From: Burkholderiales bacterium | Lineage (GTDB): Bacteria; Pseudomonadota; Gammaproteobacteria; Burkholderiales; Burkholderiaceae_C | Direction of reading: 5' to 3' | DNA: 49,933 nucleotides | NCBI GenBank assembly: GCA_030603635.1 | Contig: JAUVXK010000005.1 | Coordinates: forward strand, 1-49,933 | Shown: piece by piece, positions 8,780 through 17,928 of the stretch | Layout of the letters: each line of letters starts with the position of its first letter | Numbering within the stretch: the first letter of the stretch is position 1 | The notes under the pieces: generated by a model | Databases searched by the model: none | What the model saw: the letters and a program-made list of their open reading frames with translations, nothing else | What the model was told of the DNA's origin: nothing | Translations under genes and position numbers: made by a program

Positions 8780-9940
8780 ATGGACACCTTCGTCTGGGAC
8801 CAGAACATGCTCACGGGCATAACCGAGGTGGACGAGCAGCACCATTCGCTCGTCGATCTGTTCAACGAGCTCAATCAGGGCTTCTTTCACGGAGGGGAAC
8901 AGGCCACTGCGTCGCACCAGCAGGTTTTCGAGCGACTGATCGATTACGCCCACCTGCACTTCAGTCACGAAGAAGCCCTCATGCGAACCGAAGGCATCGA
9001 TGCCCGGCACATCCATGTGCACCAGCAGTTGCATGAACAGTTCGTCCAGCAGGTTCACACCATGTGGGAAACGCGGCAGCGCCTGAATCGTCCGGCGGAA
9101 ACCATCATCGGTTTCCTCACGGCCTGGCTGGGCCTGCACGTCCTGGGCATGGACCAGTCCATGGCCCGGCAGATCGGCATGATCCGCCAGGGACACGACA
9201 GCCAGACAGCATTCGATCTGGAAAACCGGCAGGCCGACCCTGCCATGCAATCGTTGTTGCGCATGGTGAGTAACCTGTACCGGGTATTGGCCGAGCAGAA
9301 CAACGACCTTGCCACCGCCAGCCGGTTGCTGGAGCAGCGTGTCCAGGAGCGCACCCGCGAACTGCAGCAGGTCAACGAGGAGCTCGTCATCGCCAACGAG
9401 ACGCTCAAGGCCTTTTCCCGGACCGACGGTCTGCTGGGCATCCCCAACCGCAAATACTTCGACGAGCGCCTGGCCGAGGAGCTGGCCACCGCCCGGCGCC
9501 AGCAATGGCCGCTGGCGGTGCTGATGATGGATGTGGACCATTTCAAGCGCTACAACGACACGCGGGGACACCAGGCTGGAGACGACTGCCTGAAAACGGT
9601 GGCCACGACGGTTCGTCGTACACTCCACCGTGCGACCGATTTTCTGGCCCGCTACGGCGGTGAGGAACTGGTCGCCTTGCTGCCCAACACCGATGGCCCG
9701 ACCGCCCACCGGGTAGCCGAGCGGATTGTGCAGGCTCTGCAAGCCCTGGCCCTGCCACACGGTGCTTCGGACGTGGCACCCCATGTCACGTTGAGCATCG
9801 GTGTGGCCAGCAGGATCCCGGCCACGGTCAGCGAAGGCGTTGCGTTGCTGCGAGAAGCCGACGCCGCACTCTATGAAGCGAAACACAGTGGCCGCAACCG
9901 GGCCGTGCTGGCGGCAGTTGCCGGTCAGCCAGCGACCTGA
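8780..9940 (+). CDS. Bacteriohemerythrin-GGDEF diguanylate cyclase
   Basis: Predicted O2- or redox-responsive diguanylate cyclase making c-di-GMP, 386 aa, cytosolic, with no membrane segment. Residues 1-130 are a hemerythrin domain with the full di-iron set: H21 (DEQHH), H60 and E64 (HLHFSHEE), H77, H81, H120 and D125 (LHVLGMD). Residues about 165-215 form a Gln/Glu/Arg-rich coiled coil (LLEQRVQERTRELQQVN) that links to the GGDEF domain. The active-site loop is GGEEL (293-297), and RATD (284-287) five residues earlier is an intact product-inhibition I-site. I chose the ATG at 8780 because AGGAG lies 9 bases upstream and the hemerythrin fold begins there, although the frame is open to 8606. 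It stands next to a SlyD-like gene and diverges from the oxygenase gene. Confidence 0.92.
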   Translation: MDTFVWDQNMLTGITEVDEQHHSLVDLFNELNQGFFHGGEQATASHQQVFERLIDYAHLHFSHEEALMRTEGIDARHIHVHQQLHEQFVQQVHTMWETRQRLNRPAETIIGFLTAWLGLHVLGMDQSMARQIGMIRQGHDSQTAFDLENRQADPAMQSLLRMVSNLYRVLAEQNNDLATASRLLEQRVQERTRELQQVNEELVIANETLKAFSRTDGLLGIPNRKYFDERLAEELATARRQQWPLAVLMMDVDHFKRYNDTRGHQAGDDCLKTVATTVRRTLHRATDFLARYGGEELVALLPNTDGPTAHRVAERIVQALQALALPHGASDVAPHVTLSIGVASRIPATVSEGVALLREADAALYEAKHSGRNRAVLAAVAGQPAT

Positions 9941-9968
9941 AGCCCCCGACCCAAGACCTGACCTGCCC

Positions 9969-10490
9969 ATGCCTGCAAACACCCTTACATCCGAACCGAT
10001 GCGTGTCACCCCCCAATGCGTGGTTGCCCTCACCTGGACACTCAAGGACACCCTGGGCGACATCCTGGACCAGCTCGACGAGCCAGTCGAATTTCTGGTG
10101 GGTGGACACGACCTGCTCGACAAGATCGATGAAGCCCTACAGGGCCATGCCGCGGGTGACGAACTGGAGCTCCATCTCGAACCCGAACAGGCCTTCGGGG
10201 ATTACAACGACCAGTTGCTGTTCCTGGAACCCCGTTCGGCCTTTCCTCAAGATCTCGAAGAAGGCATGGCCTTCGAAGGACTCCCCGAGGGTTGCAACCC
10301 GCAGGCTCCGTCAGACAAGATCTTCTTTGTCAGCGAGATCTATCCCGAGCATGTCGTGCTGGATGCCAATCACCCCCTGGCCGGCATCGCGCTTCGGGTG
10401 GGTCTGAAGATCCACCACGTGCGCGAGGCGACTGTGGACGAAGTGGGCCAGGGAACGCTGGGCACCGGGTTCTTCCGGCTCGACTTCTGA
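9969..10490 (+). CDS. FKBP-type peptidyl-prolyl isomerase, SlyD-like
   Basis: Cytosolic prolyl cis-trans isomerase and chaperone of the SlyD/FkpB class, 173 aa. The FKBP part is split by the insert-in-flap chaperone domain: VALTWTLKDTLGDILDQ and GGHDLLDKIDEALQGHAAGDE before it, and DANHPLAGIALRVGLKIHHV after it. The last segment is the family's (D/N)xNHPLAG signature. Unlike E. coli SlyD, there is no long His/Cys-rich metal-binding tail; the C-terminus is short (GTGFFRLDF). A second ATG at 9999 would remove ten residues and is a reasonable alternative start, since no clear Shine-Dalgarno precedes either. It follows the cyclase gene by 28 bases and converges with dut. SlyD versus FkpB naming is not certain. 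Confidence 0.85.
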   Translation: MPANTLTSEPMRVTPQCVVALTWTLKDTLGDILDQLDEPVEFLVGGHDLLDKIDEALQGHAAGDELELHLEPEQAFGDYNDQLLFLEPRSAFPQDLEEGMAFEGLPEGCNPQAPSDKIFFVSEIYPEHVVLDANHPLAGIALRVGLKIHHVREATVDEVGQGTLGTGFFRLDF

Positions 10491-10511
10491 AGGGCGGTCC
10501 GTGGGCAAGGG

Positions 10512-10967
10512 TCAGCCGCGCCCCGTCGAGCCGTAGCCGCCAGCACCGCGCTCGGTGGCGGCAGCAAAGTTGTCCACCAGGCGAAACTGGGCCTGCACCA
10601 CCGGAACAATCACGAGTTGCGCGATCCGCTCCATGGGCTCGATGGTGAAGGCCACGCCACTGCGGTTCCAGGCACTCACCATGAGCTGCCCCTGATAGTC
10701 GCTGTCGATCAACCCCACCAGATTGCCCAGCACGATCCCATGCTTGTGCCCTAGCCCCGAACGGGGCAGGATCAACGCCGCATAGCCCGGATCCTCCAGA
10801 TGGATGGCCATGCCTGTCGGCACCAGTTGCCAGGCGTTGGGCGCCAACGTCAGGGGCTCGTCCAAACAGGCACGAAGATCCAGCCCCGCGCTGCCAGCCG
10901 TGGCATAGGCCGGCAGTGCGTCACGGAGGCGTTTGTCAAGGATGCGGCAATCCACCCGCATCCTCAC
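10512..10967 (-). CDS. dut: dUTP diphosphatase
   Basis: Hydrolyses dUTP to dUMP and pyrophosphate, keeping uracil out of DNA and supplying dTMP synthesis; homotrimer in the cytosol. The 151-aa length is standard. All five conserved motifs are visible: [31 protein letters not shown] with the catalytic Asp, ERIAQLVI, and [12 protein letters not shown] as the P-loop-like C-terminus. The ATG overlaps the dctM stop in an ATGA junction, so it is the last gene of the TRAP transporter operon. An ATG two codons later is also possible. Confidence 0.96.
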   Translation of the reverse strand: MRMRVDCRILDKRLRDALPAYATAGSAGLDLRACLDEPLTLAPNAWQLVPTGMAIHLEDPGYAALILPRSGLGHKHGIVLGNLVGLIDSDYQGQLMVSAWNRSGVAFTIEPMERIAQLVIVPVVQAQFRLVDNFAAATERGAGGYGSTGRG

Positions 10968-12673
10968 TCCTGTTCCTCTTCTGGATCACCCCAGGGATTG
11001 CTGGACTCACCCCAGCCGGAATCCAGGCCCGGCATGTTGAGGAGTTGCTGGCGCACCGCTTCCGCATCGACTTCCACCGGCGCTTCCAGTTGTCCCGTGA
11101 CCAGGGTAGGCTGCCAGATCAACAGCGCCACCATCATCACCTGGAGGATGATGAAGGCGATCGACCCCTTGTAGATCTGCTCGGTGGTCACACGCTTGAT
11201 GGGCTTCTTCGTCACCTGGTCGACATAGTCATTGCGGGCCGCCACGCTGCGCAGGTAGAACAGCGCAAAGCCGAACGGCGGCGTGAGGAACGACGTCTGC
11301 AGGTTCATGGCAATGATGATGCCAAACCAGATCAGGTTGATGTCGAGCTTTTCGGCCACGGGGGCCAGCAGCGGCACCCCGATGAACGCGATCTCGAAGA
11401 AATCGATGAAGAAGCCCAGCGCAAACACCAGCATGTTCACGAAGATCAGAAAGCCGATCTGACCTCCGGGCAGCTTGTCGAACAGGTGCTCGACCCAGAT
11501 GTGACCGTCGGCAGCGTTGAAGGTGAACGCAAAGACGGTCGAACCGATCAGGATGAACATCACGAAGATCGACAGCTTGGTGCTGTTCTCCAGTGCTTGC
11601 TTGAGCACCGTGAACGAGAGTCGACCACGCACGAAAGCCATGATCAGCGCCCCCAGCGCACCCATCGCACCGCCCTCGGTGGGCGTGGCGATACCCAGGA
11701 AAATCGTACCCAGGACCAGAAAGATCAGCAGCAGCGGTGGGATCAGCACGAATGTGACCTGCTGCGCCAGGCGGGACACCAGGTTCAGCCGGAACAGCTT
11801 GTTCATCAATGCCAGCCCCAGCGCGAAGAGGGCGGCCATCATGAGCGAAAGAATGAAGGTCTCGTCACGAGGCGCGTCTTGGGTCCGGCCAAGCCACTGC
11901 TTCAACAGGTCGTTGTGCACCACCGACCAGGCGTAACCCACGATCGCAGACAACCCCATGAGGACGATCAGCGATTTGTGACCGCTGGCGCCGTTGGGCT
12001 CGTTGTAGATGCGGGCCTCCGGCGGCAGTGCGGGCACCCAGTGGGGCTTGGCGATCGCGACGCCGAAGATGAACAGCAGGTACAGGGCCACCAGCATCAG
12101 GCCGGGAATCAGTGCCCCGGCGTACATGTCACCCACAGAGCGGCCGAGCTGGTCAGCCAGGACGATCAGCACCAGCGAGGGCGGCAACGCCTGCGCCAGG
12201 GTGCCGGACGCGGTGATCGTACCTGTGGCGATCGAACGGTTGTAACCATAGCGCAGCATGATCGGCAGGGAGATCAGGCCCATGGAGATCACGGCGGCCG
12301 ACACCACGCCTGTGGTGGCGGCCAGCAACGCTCCCACCAGGACCACGGCCACGCCCAGGCCACCACGGACCGGACCAAAGACCTGACCGATGGTTTCCAG
12401 CAGATCTTCGGCCATGCGACTGCGCTCGAGCACGATGCCCATGATCGTGAAGAACGGGATGGCCAGCAACGTGTCGTTCTGCATGATGCCGAAGACCCGC
12501 AGCGGCAAGGCGTTGAACAGGCTGGCCGGGAACAGGCCCAGCTCCATGCCGATGAGCCCGAAAAAGAGTCCCGTGGCGGCGAGCGAGAACGCCACCGGGA
12601 ACCCCATGATCAGGAACAGGAAGAGCCCCACAAACATCAGGGGCACAAAATTGTTGGTGAGCAATTCGATCAT
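10964..12673 (-). CDS. dctM: TRAP transporter large permease subunit (DctM)
   Basis: The Na+-coupled channel subunit of a tripartite ATP-independent periplasmic transporter in the inner membrane. At 569 aa it is longer than the usual 430. The N-terminal half holds repeated DctM segments ([62 protein letters not shown]). An expanded loop and extra helices follow (residues about 225-340), then the second half with [16 protein letters not shown] and [20 protein letters not shown]. The extended form is typical of partners of TakP-like 2-oxoacid binding proteins. The C-terminus is an acidic cytosolic tail. It overlaps dctQ and dut by 4 bases each. Confidence 0.93.
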   Translation of the reverse strand: MIELLTNNFVPLMFVGLFLFLIMGFPVAFSLAATGLFFGLIGMELGLFPASLFNALPLRVFGIMQNDTLLAIPFFTIMGIVLERSRMAEDLLETIGQVFGPVRGGLGVAVVLVGALLAATTGVVSAAVISMGLISLPIMLRYGYNRSIATGTITASGTLAQALPPSLVLIVLADQLGRSVGDMYAGALIPGLMLVALYLLFIFGVAIAKPHWVPALPPEARIYNEPNGASGHKSLIVLMGLSAIVGYAWSVVHNDLLKQWLGRTQDAPRDETFILSLMMAALFALGLALMNKLFRLNLVSRLAQQVTFVLIPPLLLIFLVLGTIFLGIATPTEGGAMGALGALIMAFVRGRLSFTVLKQALENSTKLSIFVMFILIGSTVFAFTFNAADGHIWVEHLFDKLPGGQIGFLIFVNMLVFALGFFIDFFEIAFIGVPLLAPVAEKLDINLIWFGIIIAMNLQTSFLTPPFGFALFYLRSVAARNDYVDQVTKKPIKRVTTEQIYKGSIAFIILQVMMVALLIWQPTLVTGQLEAPVEVDAEAVRQQLLNMPGLDSGWGESSNPWGDPEEEQE

Positions 12674-13284
12674 GATGCCTGCCCCCCGTTAGAGGCGGCC
12701 TTCGCGGCTTTTTCCGATTCGGCGATTTCCTTGGCCAGCATCTCCGTTTCGCTGGGTCCGGTGTGGTCGAGCGGGTCCGGTCCACCCCCGTACAGGAAAT
12801 GGAAGCGCTTGATCAGCTCCGACAGTCCCTGCAGGCCCAGTAGGGCAAAGCCCATGGGAATCAGCAGGTAGGCGGGCCAGCGAATCAGGCCTCCGGCGTT
12901 GGAGGACACTTCACCACTGTGCCAGGCCCGCTCGAACACGGGCCAGCCCATCTTGGCGATCATGTAGCACAGGGGGAGCAGGAAAACGACGATGCCGATC
13001 ACGTCGATCCAGTTGCGCGCGCGGGCCGACAACCGGCTGGCCACCACGTCGATGCGGACGTGGGCATTGCGAAGAAAGGCGTAGCCTCCACCCAGCAGGA
13101 ACACGGCACCGAAGAGGTACCACTGGATTTCGAGGTAGGCGTTGGAGCTGACGCTGAACGCGTAGCGACTGATGGCGTTGCCCGCGCTGATCAGCGTGGC
13201 CGCCAGGATAAACCACATCATCAACTTGCCAACCGCGCCGTTGAGGGTGTCAACCGCACGCGAAAAAAGCAGGAGGAATTTCAT
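12670..13284 (-). CDS. dctQ: TRAP transporter small permease subunit (DctQ)
   Basis: Small four-helix membrane subunit that pairs with DctM. It is 204 aa with four hydrophobic segments: near residues 17-37 (LMMWFILAATLISAGNAI), 50-70 (QWYLFGAVFLLGGGYAFL), 90-112 (VIGIVVFLLPLCYMIAKMG) and 130-155 (WPAYLLIPMGFALLGLQGL). NAHVRIDVV after helix two is characteristic of DctQ. The last 45 residues are a charged cytosolic extension (SETEMLAKEIAESEKAAKAA). Its stop overlaps the dctM start. It is separated from dctP by 129 bases containing a hairpin terminator. Confidence 0.92.
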   Translation of the reverse strand: MKFLLLFSRAVDTLNGAVGKLMMWFILAATLISAGNAISRYAFSVSSNAYLEIQWYLFGAVFLLGGGYAFLRNAHVRIDVVASRLSARARNWIDVIGIVVFLLPLCYMIAKMGWPVFERAWHSGEVSSNAGGLIRWPAYLLIPMGFALLGLQGLSELIKRFHFLYGGGPDPLDHTGPSETEMLAKEIAESEKAAKAASNGGQAS

Positions 13285-13356
13285 AGGAGCATACCTTCAC
13301 AGACCCGATCGATCCGTGACTCGTTCGAAAGCAAAGAGTTCGTTTGCCGCACCGGA

Positions 13357-13386
13357 CAACAAAACGCCCCGCACGGCAGCGGGGCG
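13357..13386 (-). terminator. Partial terminator/attenuator between dctP and dctQ
   Basis: An 8-bp perfect GC stem (CGCCCCGC at 13365-13372, GCGGGGCG at 13379-13386) with a 6-base loop, followed on the minus strand by TTTTGTTGT. It is 27 bases after the dctP stop. Since dctQM are the natural partners of dctP, partial read-through is expected, giving an excess of binding protein over permease. Confidence 0.75.
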
Positions 13387-13413
13387 TCCGATTTTGACCG
13401 ATGACGGGCAAGT

Positions 13414-14496
13414 TTACAGGCGTGCGGCCTGCATGTAGCTGTCGAAACGCGCTTCGGTGAAGCGGAACCACAGGTTGGCGTCGCGGCGGAAGGCCGAATA
13501 GTCTTCGTAGATCTTCTTCCAGCGCGGGTTGGTGTCGTTCAGTTCACCGTACAGCTCCATGGAGGCGCGGAAAGCGGCATCCATGACGGAGCGCGGGAAC
13601 GCCTCCAGCTTGGTGCCACCAGCCACCAGGCGCTTAAGGGCCTGCGGGTTGCGGGCGTCGTACATGGCCTGCATGGTGGTGTGGGCATGCGAGGCGGCGG
13701 CCGTCACGATGGCCTTGTACTCGTTCGACAGCGCATTGAAAGCCGCCTTGTTGACGTACAGGTCCAGTTGCGCACCACCTTCCCACCAGCCGGGGTAGTA
13801 GTAGAACGGAGCCACACGCTGGAAGCCGAGCTTCTCGTCGTCGTACGGACCCACCCACTCAACGGCGTCGATGGTGCCACGCTCCAGCGCCTGATAGATC
13901 TCGCCACCGGGGATGTTCTGCGGAACGGCACCCAGCTTGCTCATGACCTTGCCGGCGAAACCACCGACACGGAACTTCAGGCCCTGCAGGTCAGCCGGCG
14001 ACTTGATTTCCTTGCGGTACCAGCCGCCCATCTGAGCACCGGTGTTGCCCATCGGGAAGTTCACGATGTTGTAGGCGTCATAGAACTCGCGGAACAGTTT
14101 CAGACCGTTGCCGTCGTAGAACCAGGCGGTCAGCTGGCGGCTGTTCAGACCGAAAGGAATGGCGGTACCGATGGCAAACGTGTCGTCCTTGCCGAAGAAG
14201 TAGTAGGGAGCGGTGTGGGCACACTCGACGGTACCGGCCTGGACGCCATCCACCACACCGAACGCGGGCATCAGTTCACCGCCGGGGTGCACCGACACCT
14301 GGAAACGACCACCGGTGGCGTCGGAAACCGCCTTGGCGAACACATCAGCGGCACCGAAAATGGTGTCGAGGGCACGCGGGAAGCTTGATGCCAGACGCCA
14401 GCGAACCGCCGGCTGCGCGCTGACGATGGCCGGGGCGGCGCCCGCAGCCAGCACACCAGCAATACCGGCATTCTTGATGAGTGATCGACGATCCAT
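13414..14496 (-). CDS. dctP: TRAP transporter periplasmic substrate-binding protein, TakP-like
   Basis: Periplasmic receptor that delivers substrate to DctQM. It is 360 aa and begins MDRRSLIKNAG with a following hydrophobic run ending AIVSAQ, a Tat-type signal with cleavage near residue 28. The mature protein contains the family core: GLKFRVGGFAGKV with the conserved substrate-carboxylate Arg, GGEIYQALERGTIDAVEWVGPYDDEKLGF, and YYPGWWEGG. The WVGPYDDEKLGF block and the aromatic-rich face resemble TakP proteins that bind 2-oxoacids with a cation, so an alpha-keto acid or similar organic acid is the likely ligand; this is inferred. It is first in the dctP-dctQ-dctM-dut operon. Confidence 0.92.
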   Translation of the reverse strand: MDRRSLIKNAGIAGVLAAGAAPAIVSAQPAVRWRLASSFPRALDTIFGAADVFAKAVSDATGGRFQVSVHPGGELMPAFGVVDGVQAGTVECAHTAPYYFFGKDDTFAIGTAIPFGLNSRQLTAWFYDGNGLKLFREFYDAYNIVNFPMGNTGAQMGGWYRKEIKSPADLQGLKFRVGGFAGKVMSKLGAVPQNIPGGEIYQALERGTIDAVEWVGPYDDEKLGFQRVAPFYYYPGWWEGGAQLDLYVNKAAFNALSNEYKAIVTAAASHAHTTMQAMYDARNPQALKRLVAGGTKLEAFPRSVMDAAFRASMELYGELNDTNPRWKKIYEDYSAFRRDANLWFRFTEARFDSYMQAARL

Positions 14497-14647
14497 GTAT
14501 GACTCCGAACGTGTGAGAGTTTATGACGGGCCGGCTTTGACGGACGTGTCTGACCGGGTGCCGCGAATTTTAGGCGTCCGGATCGGCCCTCCACGGCCGT
14601 ACAAACCCTAGTTTCATTGTTTCGGGGTTTGAAAAAATATCAAAGAC

Positions 14648-16540
14648 TCACTCAGCGGCATTCACAACTTTCAATGCTGGCGAAGGAACCCCCTGGATGC
14701 GGAAGCGATCCCGGATCGCCGCCGCGATGCCTGATGCATCCAGCCCCAGCATGGACAGCAGTTTGGCTGGATCGCCATGCTCGATGAACCGGTCGGGCAG
14801 TCCGAGCATGAGCACGGGCTTCTCGCATCCGCGCGACTGCAGGCACTCCAGCACCGCAGCCCCCGCCCCTCCGGAAACTGCGCCCTCCTCCAGCGTCACG
14901 AGCACATCGTGGCTGGCGGCCAGTTCCATCACCAGATCCTCGTCCAACGGCTTGGCCCAGCGCATGTTCGCCACGGTCGCATCCAGGTCTTCGGCGGCGT
15001 CCATCGCCGGGTAGAGCAAGGTGCCAAAGGCCAGAATCGCAATGCGGTTGCCCCGGCGGCGTACCTCGCCCTTGCCGTAAGGCAGGCCCTCGAGGTCCTG
15101 AGGCAAGGGGGCGCCGATCCCCGCCCCCCTCGGATAGCGAACCGCCACCGGATGGTTCTGGGCAAAAGCGGTGGACAACAGGCGATAGCACTCCGCCTCG
15201 TCGGCTGGGCAGGCCATGGCCATGTTGGGCACGCAGCGCACAAACGGAATGTCGTAGGCTCCCGCATGGGTCGGGCCGTCGGCACCGACGATGCCCGCCC
15301 GGTCAAGCGCAAACACCACCGGCAGGTTCTGCAACGCCACGTCGTGGATCATCTGGTCGTAGGCGCGTTGCAGGAAGGTGGAATAAATGGCCACCACCGG
15401 CTTGAGCCCTTCGCAGGCCATCCCTGCCGCAAACGTCACCGCGTGCTGCTCGGCGATGCCGACGTCGTGATAGCGCGCCGGGAACCGGCGGTGGAACTCC
15501 ACCATGCCCGAGCCTTCGCGCATGGCGGGGGTGATGCCGACGAGGCGCGGGTCGTGCCCGGCCATGTCGCACAGCCACTGGCCGAACACCTGGCTGAAGG
15601 TGGGCTTGGGCGCCTGCGCCGGCTGCTGAAGGCCGACCTTGGGGTCAAACTTGCCGGGGCCGTGATAAGCGATCGGGTCGGCCTCGGCCAGCTTGTACCC
15701 CTGCCCCTTGCGGGTGACCACATGCAGGAACTGCGGACCGTCGAGCTCGCGGATGTTCTGCAGCGTGGGAATGAGGGAGTCGAGATCGTGCCCGTCGATG
15801 GGGCCGATGTAGTTGAAGCCGAACTTCTCGAACAGCGTGGCCGGCACCACCATGCCCTTGGCCTGCTCTTCCAGGCGCTTGGCCAGCTCGAACAGCGGCG
15901 GTGCCACGCTCAGCACCTGCTTGCCCATCTGCTTGGCGGCGGAATAGAAGCGACCGCTCATCAGCTGTGCCAGGTAACGGTTCAGCGCCCCCACCGGCGG
16001 GCTGATGGACATGTCGTTGTCGTTCAGGATGACCAGCAGCTTCGCGTCCGCCACGCCCGCGTTGTTCAGCGCCTCGAAGGCCATGCCGGCGGTCATGGCC
16101 CCATCGCCGATGACAGCGATGGCGTGCCGGTCTTCGCCCTTGAGCTTGGCGGCCATGGCCATGCCCAGCGCCGCAGAGATGCTGGTGGAGGAATGCGCGG
16201 TGCCGAAGGTGTCGTACTCGCTTTCGGTGCGCACCGGGAAACCGCTGATGCCACCCAGTTGGCGCAGGGTGGGCATGCGCTCACGCCGCCCGGTCAGGAT
16301 CTTGTGCGGATAGGTCTGGTGGCCGACGTCCCAGACGATGCGGTCGTGCGGGGTGTCGAACACGTAATGGAGCGCCACCGTCAGCTCCACCGTGCCGAGG
16401 TTGGAACTGAGGTGTCCACCCGTCCTGGCCACGCTGTGCAGCAGGAATTCGCGCAGTTCGTCCGCCAGCGGGCGCAGTTGCTGTCGTGGCAGGCGCCGCA
16501 GGTCGGCCGGGGATTGGATGGTATCGAGCAAACCGTTCAT
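14648..16540 (-). CDS. dxs: 1-deoxy-D-xylulose-5-phosphate synthase
   Basis: Thiamine-diphosphate enzyme condensing pyruvate and glyceraldehyde-3-phosphate, the entry step of the MEP isoprenoid pathway. About 630 aa, full length. The ThDP/Mg2+ motif [18 protein letters not shown] with downstream [12 protein letters not shown] is intact. [28 protein letters not shown] (catalytic Glu) and [18 protein letters not shown] are all present. I start at [11 protein letters not shown] (16540), preceded by an AGGGAAG Shine-Dalgarno; an upstream ATG at 16564 adds eight residues. It follows ispA by 34 bases, so the operon xseB-ispA-dxs supplies both C5 units and FPP. Confidence 0.96.
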   Translation of the reverse strand: MNGLLDTIQSPADLRRLPRQQLRPLADELREFLLHSVARTGGHLSSNLGTVELTVALHYVFDTPHDRIVWDVGHQTYPHKILTGRRERMPTLRQLGGISGFPVRTESEYDTFGTAHSSTSISAALGMAMAAKLKGEDRHAIAVIGDGAMTAGMAFEALNNAGVADAKLLVILNDNDMSISPPVGALNRYLAQLMSGRFYSAAKQMGKQVLSVAPPLFELAKRLEEQAKGMVVPATLFEKFGFNYIGPIDGHDLDSLIPTLQNIRELDGPQFLHVVTRKGQGYKLAEADPIAYHGPGKFDPKVGLQQPAQAPKPTFSQVFGQWLCDMAGHDPRLVGITPAMREGSGMVEFHRRFPARYHDVGIAEQHAVTFAAGMACEGLKPVVAIYSTFLQRAYDQMIHDVALQNLPVVFALDRAGIVGADGPTHAGAYDIPFVRCVPNMAMACPADEAECYRLLSTAFAQNHPVAVRYPRGAGIGAPLPQDLEGLPYGKGEVRRRGNRIAILAFGTLLYPAMDAAEDLDATVANMRWAKPLDEDLVMELAASHDVLVTLEEGAVSGGAGAAVLECLQSRGCEKPVLMLGLPDRFIEHGDPAKLLSMLGLDASGIAAAIRDRFRIQGVPSPALKVVNAAE

Positions 16541-16574
16541 GAGCCGTCTTCCCTGTGTGGTCACGCGCTGGCAA

Positions 16575-17468
16575 TCAGTGCGTGCGGCGGACCACCCAGT
16601 CCGCCAGATGTTGCAAACGATCGGCCCGCGTCAGACCGCCGGTGCCCAGCGCTTCGTGCGCCCGGTCGAGCAGGGTGTCGGCATACCGCCGCGCGCCATC
16701 AAGCCCCAGCAGCGAGACGAAGGTGGGCTTGTCCGCGGCGGCATCCTTGCCGGCGGTCTTGCCCAGGGTGGCGGTGTCGGCCACCACGTCGAGCACGTCG
16801 TCCACGACCTGGAAGGCCAGCCCCAGGGCCTCGCCATAAGTCGTCAGCGCTGCCAGCGCGCGCTCGTCGGCACCAGCCGCCTTCGCCCCCATCTGCACGC
16901 TGGCCAGCAGCAGGGCACCGGTCTTGCGGCGGTGCATCTCTTCCAGGCGGGCCTGGGTCAGCACCTGCCCCACCTCCGCCAGGTCGATGGCCTGCCCGCC
17001 GGCCATGCCGGCATGGCCGGCCGCACGGGCCAGGCAACGAGACAGGCGTGCAGCCAGGGCTTCATCGGGGATGTCAAGCAGCCACTCGAAGGCCAGGGCC
17101 TGGAGGGCGTCACCCGCCAGTAGAGCCTGGGCCTCTCCGTACTGAACGTGCACGGTGGGTTTGCCGCGCCGCAGCACGTCGTTGTCCATGCAGGGCAGAT
17201 CGTCGTGCACCAGGGAGTAGGCATGGATCAGTTCGACGGCACAGGCCGCCCGCATGACTGCGGGGGACCGGTCACCGCCCACCGACTCGGCTGCAGCCAG
17301 CGCCAGCAAGGGCCGCAGGCGCTTGCCACCGTCCAGAACCGCGTAGCGCATGGCGTCTCCCAGACCGGCGGGGGCATCGTACGGCAACCACGCCTGCAAG
17401 GCAGATTCGACAGCGGACAGAGCGTCTTCCACCCAGGTTTTGAAAGGCGTCATCGGCACTTGTGTCAT
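16575..17468 (-). CDS. ispA: Polyprenyl synthetase / farnesyl diphosphate synthase
   Basis: Condenses IPP with DMAPP and GPP to farnesyl diphosphate for quinones, undecaprenyl phosphate and possibly hopanoids. 297 aa, the usual length. GGKRLRP (about residue 48) binds IPP. The first aspartate-rich motif is DDLPCMDND followed by [10 protein letters not shown], and the second is [14 protein letters not shown] Tyr-Ser-Leu-Val-His run before the first motif fits short-chain C15 synthases. One aspartate of the usual DDLPCMDDDD run is Asn here (DND), outside the essential pair. It begins in an ATGA overlap with xseB. Confidence 0.94.
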   Translation of the reverse strand: MTQVPMTPFKTWVEDALSAVESALQAWLPYDAPAGLGDAMRYAVLDGGKRLRPLLALAAAESVGGDRSPAVMRAACAVELIHAYSLVHDDLPCMDNDVLRRGKPTVHVQYGEAQALLAGDALQALAFEWLLDIPDEALAARLSRCLARAAGHAGMAGGQAIDLAEVGQVLTQARLEEMHRRKTGALLLASVQMGAKAAGADERALAALTTYGEALGLAFQVVDDVLDVVADTATLGKTAGKDAAADKPTFVSLLGLDGARRYADTLLDRAHEALGTGGLTRADRLQHLADWVVRRTH

Positions 17469-17713
17469 CCTGCAGCTCCTGTCCAGGGACGGGGCTCACC
17501 GTTGTCCATCACCTGAATTTGCTGCTCGACAGCGTCCAGCTTGGCCCGACACAGACTCAGCAGCGCGGCCCCACGCTCGTATTGCACGAGCAGTTCCTCC
17601 AACGGGAGTTGGCCGGCCTCCAGCCGGGACACGAGTGCCTCGAGCTCCTGCATGGCGGCTTCGTAGGTGTCGGGCAGATCGGCGGCCTGGGACGTGGAGG
17701 GGGGTTTGGGCAT
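17465..17713 (-). CDS. xseB: Exodeoxyribonuclease VII small subunit
   Basis: Small subunit of the single-strand-specific exonuclease VII, acting with XseA (not in the window). 82 aa from the ATG at 17713. The family core is TYEAAMQELEALVSRLEAGQLPLEELLVQYERGAALLSLCRAKLDAVEQQ, a helical pair typical of XseB. Longer frames to 17800 are rejected because the family starts about ten residues before this core. It overlaps ispA by 4 bases, the conserved xseB-ispA-dxs arrangement of proteobacteria. Confidence 0.93.
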   Translation of the reverse strand: MPKPPSTSQAADLPDTYEAAMQELEALVSRLEAGQLPLEELLVQYERGAALLSLCRAKLDAVEQQIQVMDNGEPRPWTGAAG

Positions 17714-17928
17714 GGCAATGGGCGTGTATCCGGCTTTGCGGCAACGGCTGCGGGAAACATTCCATTTTAGGCGGAAGCCCCGATCGCGTGGACAGGACAT
17801 GGGGCTTGCCGGGTGAATGGCCGGGGACTTCGGGCCCTACTGGATTTTTTGGTCACAACTGAGACAATGGTCTCTGGATTCCAGTTTCGGGAGTTGAACA
17901 TGCGACTCGCCACCGGAGCCCCGCTGCG

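Noticed and set aside
10916-12871. Long plus-strand frame of 651 codons across dctM
   Set aside because: Antisense shadow with His/Gln/Asp-rich composition that mirrors the hydrophobic codons of the permease.
14602-14631. CAAACCC/GGGTTTG hairpin downstream of dxs
   Set aside because: Only a 7-bp stem with a 16-base loop, and no T run on the minus strand after it; not supportable as a terminator.
14777-17257. Long plus-strand frame of 826 codons across dxs and ispA
   Set aside because: Antisense shadow of two conserved genes; no family resemblance and no ribosome site.
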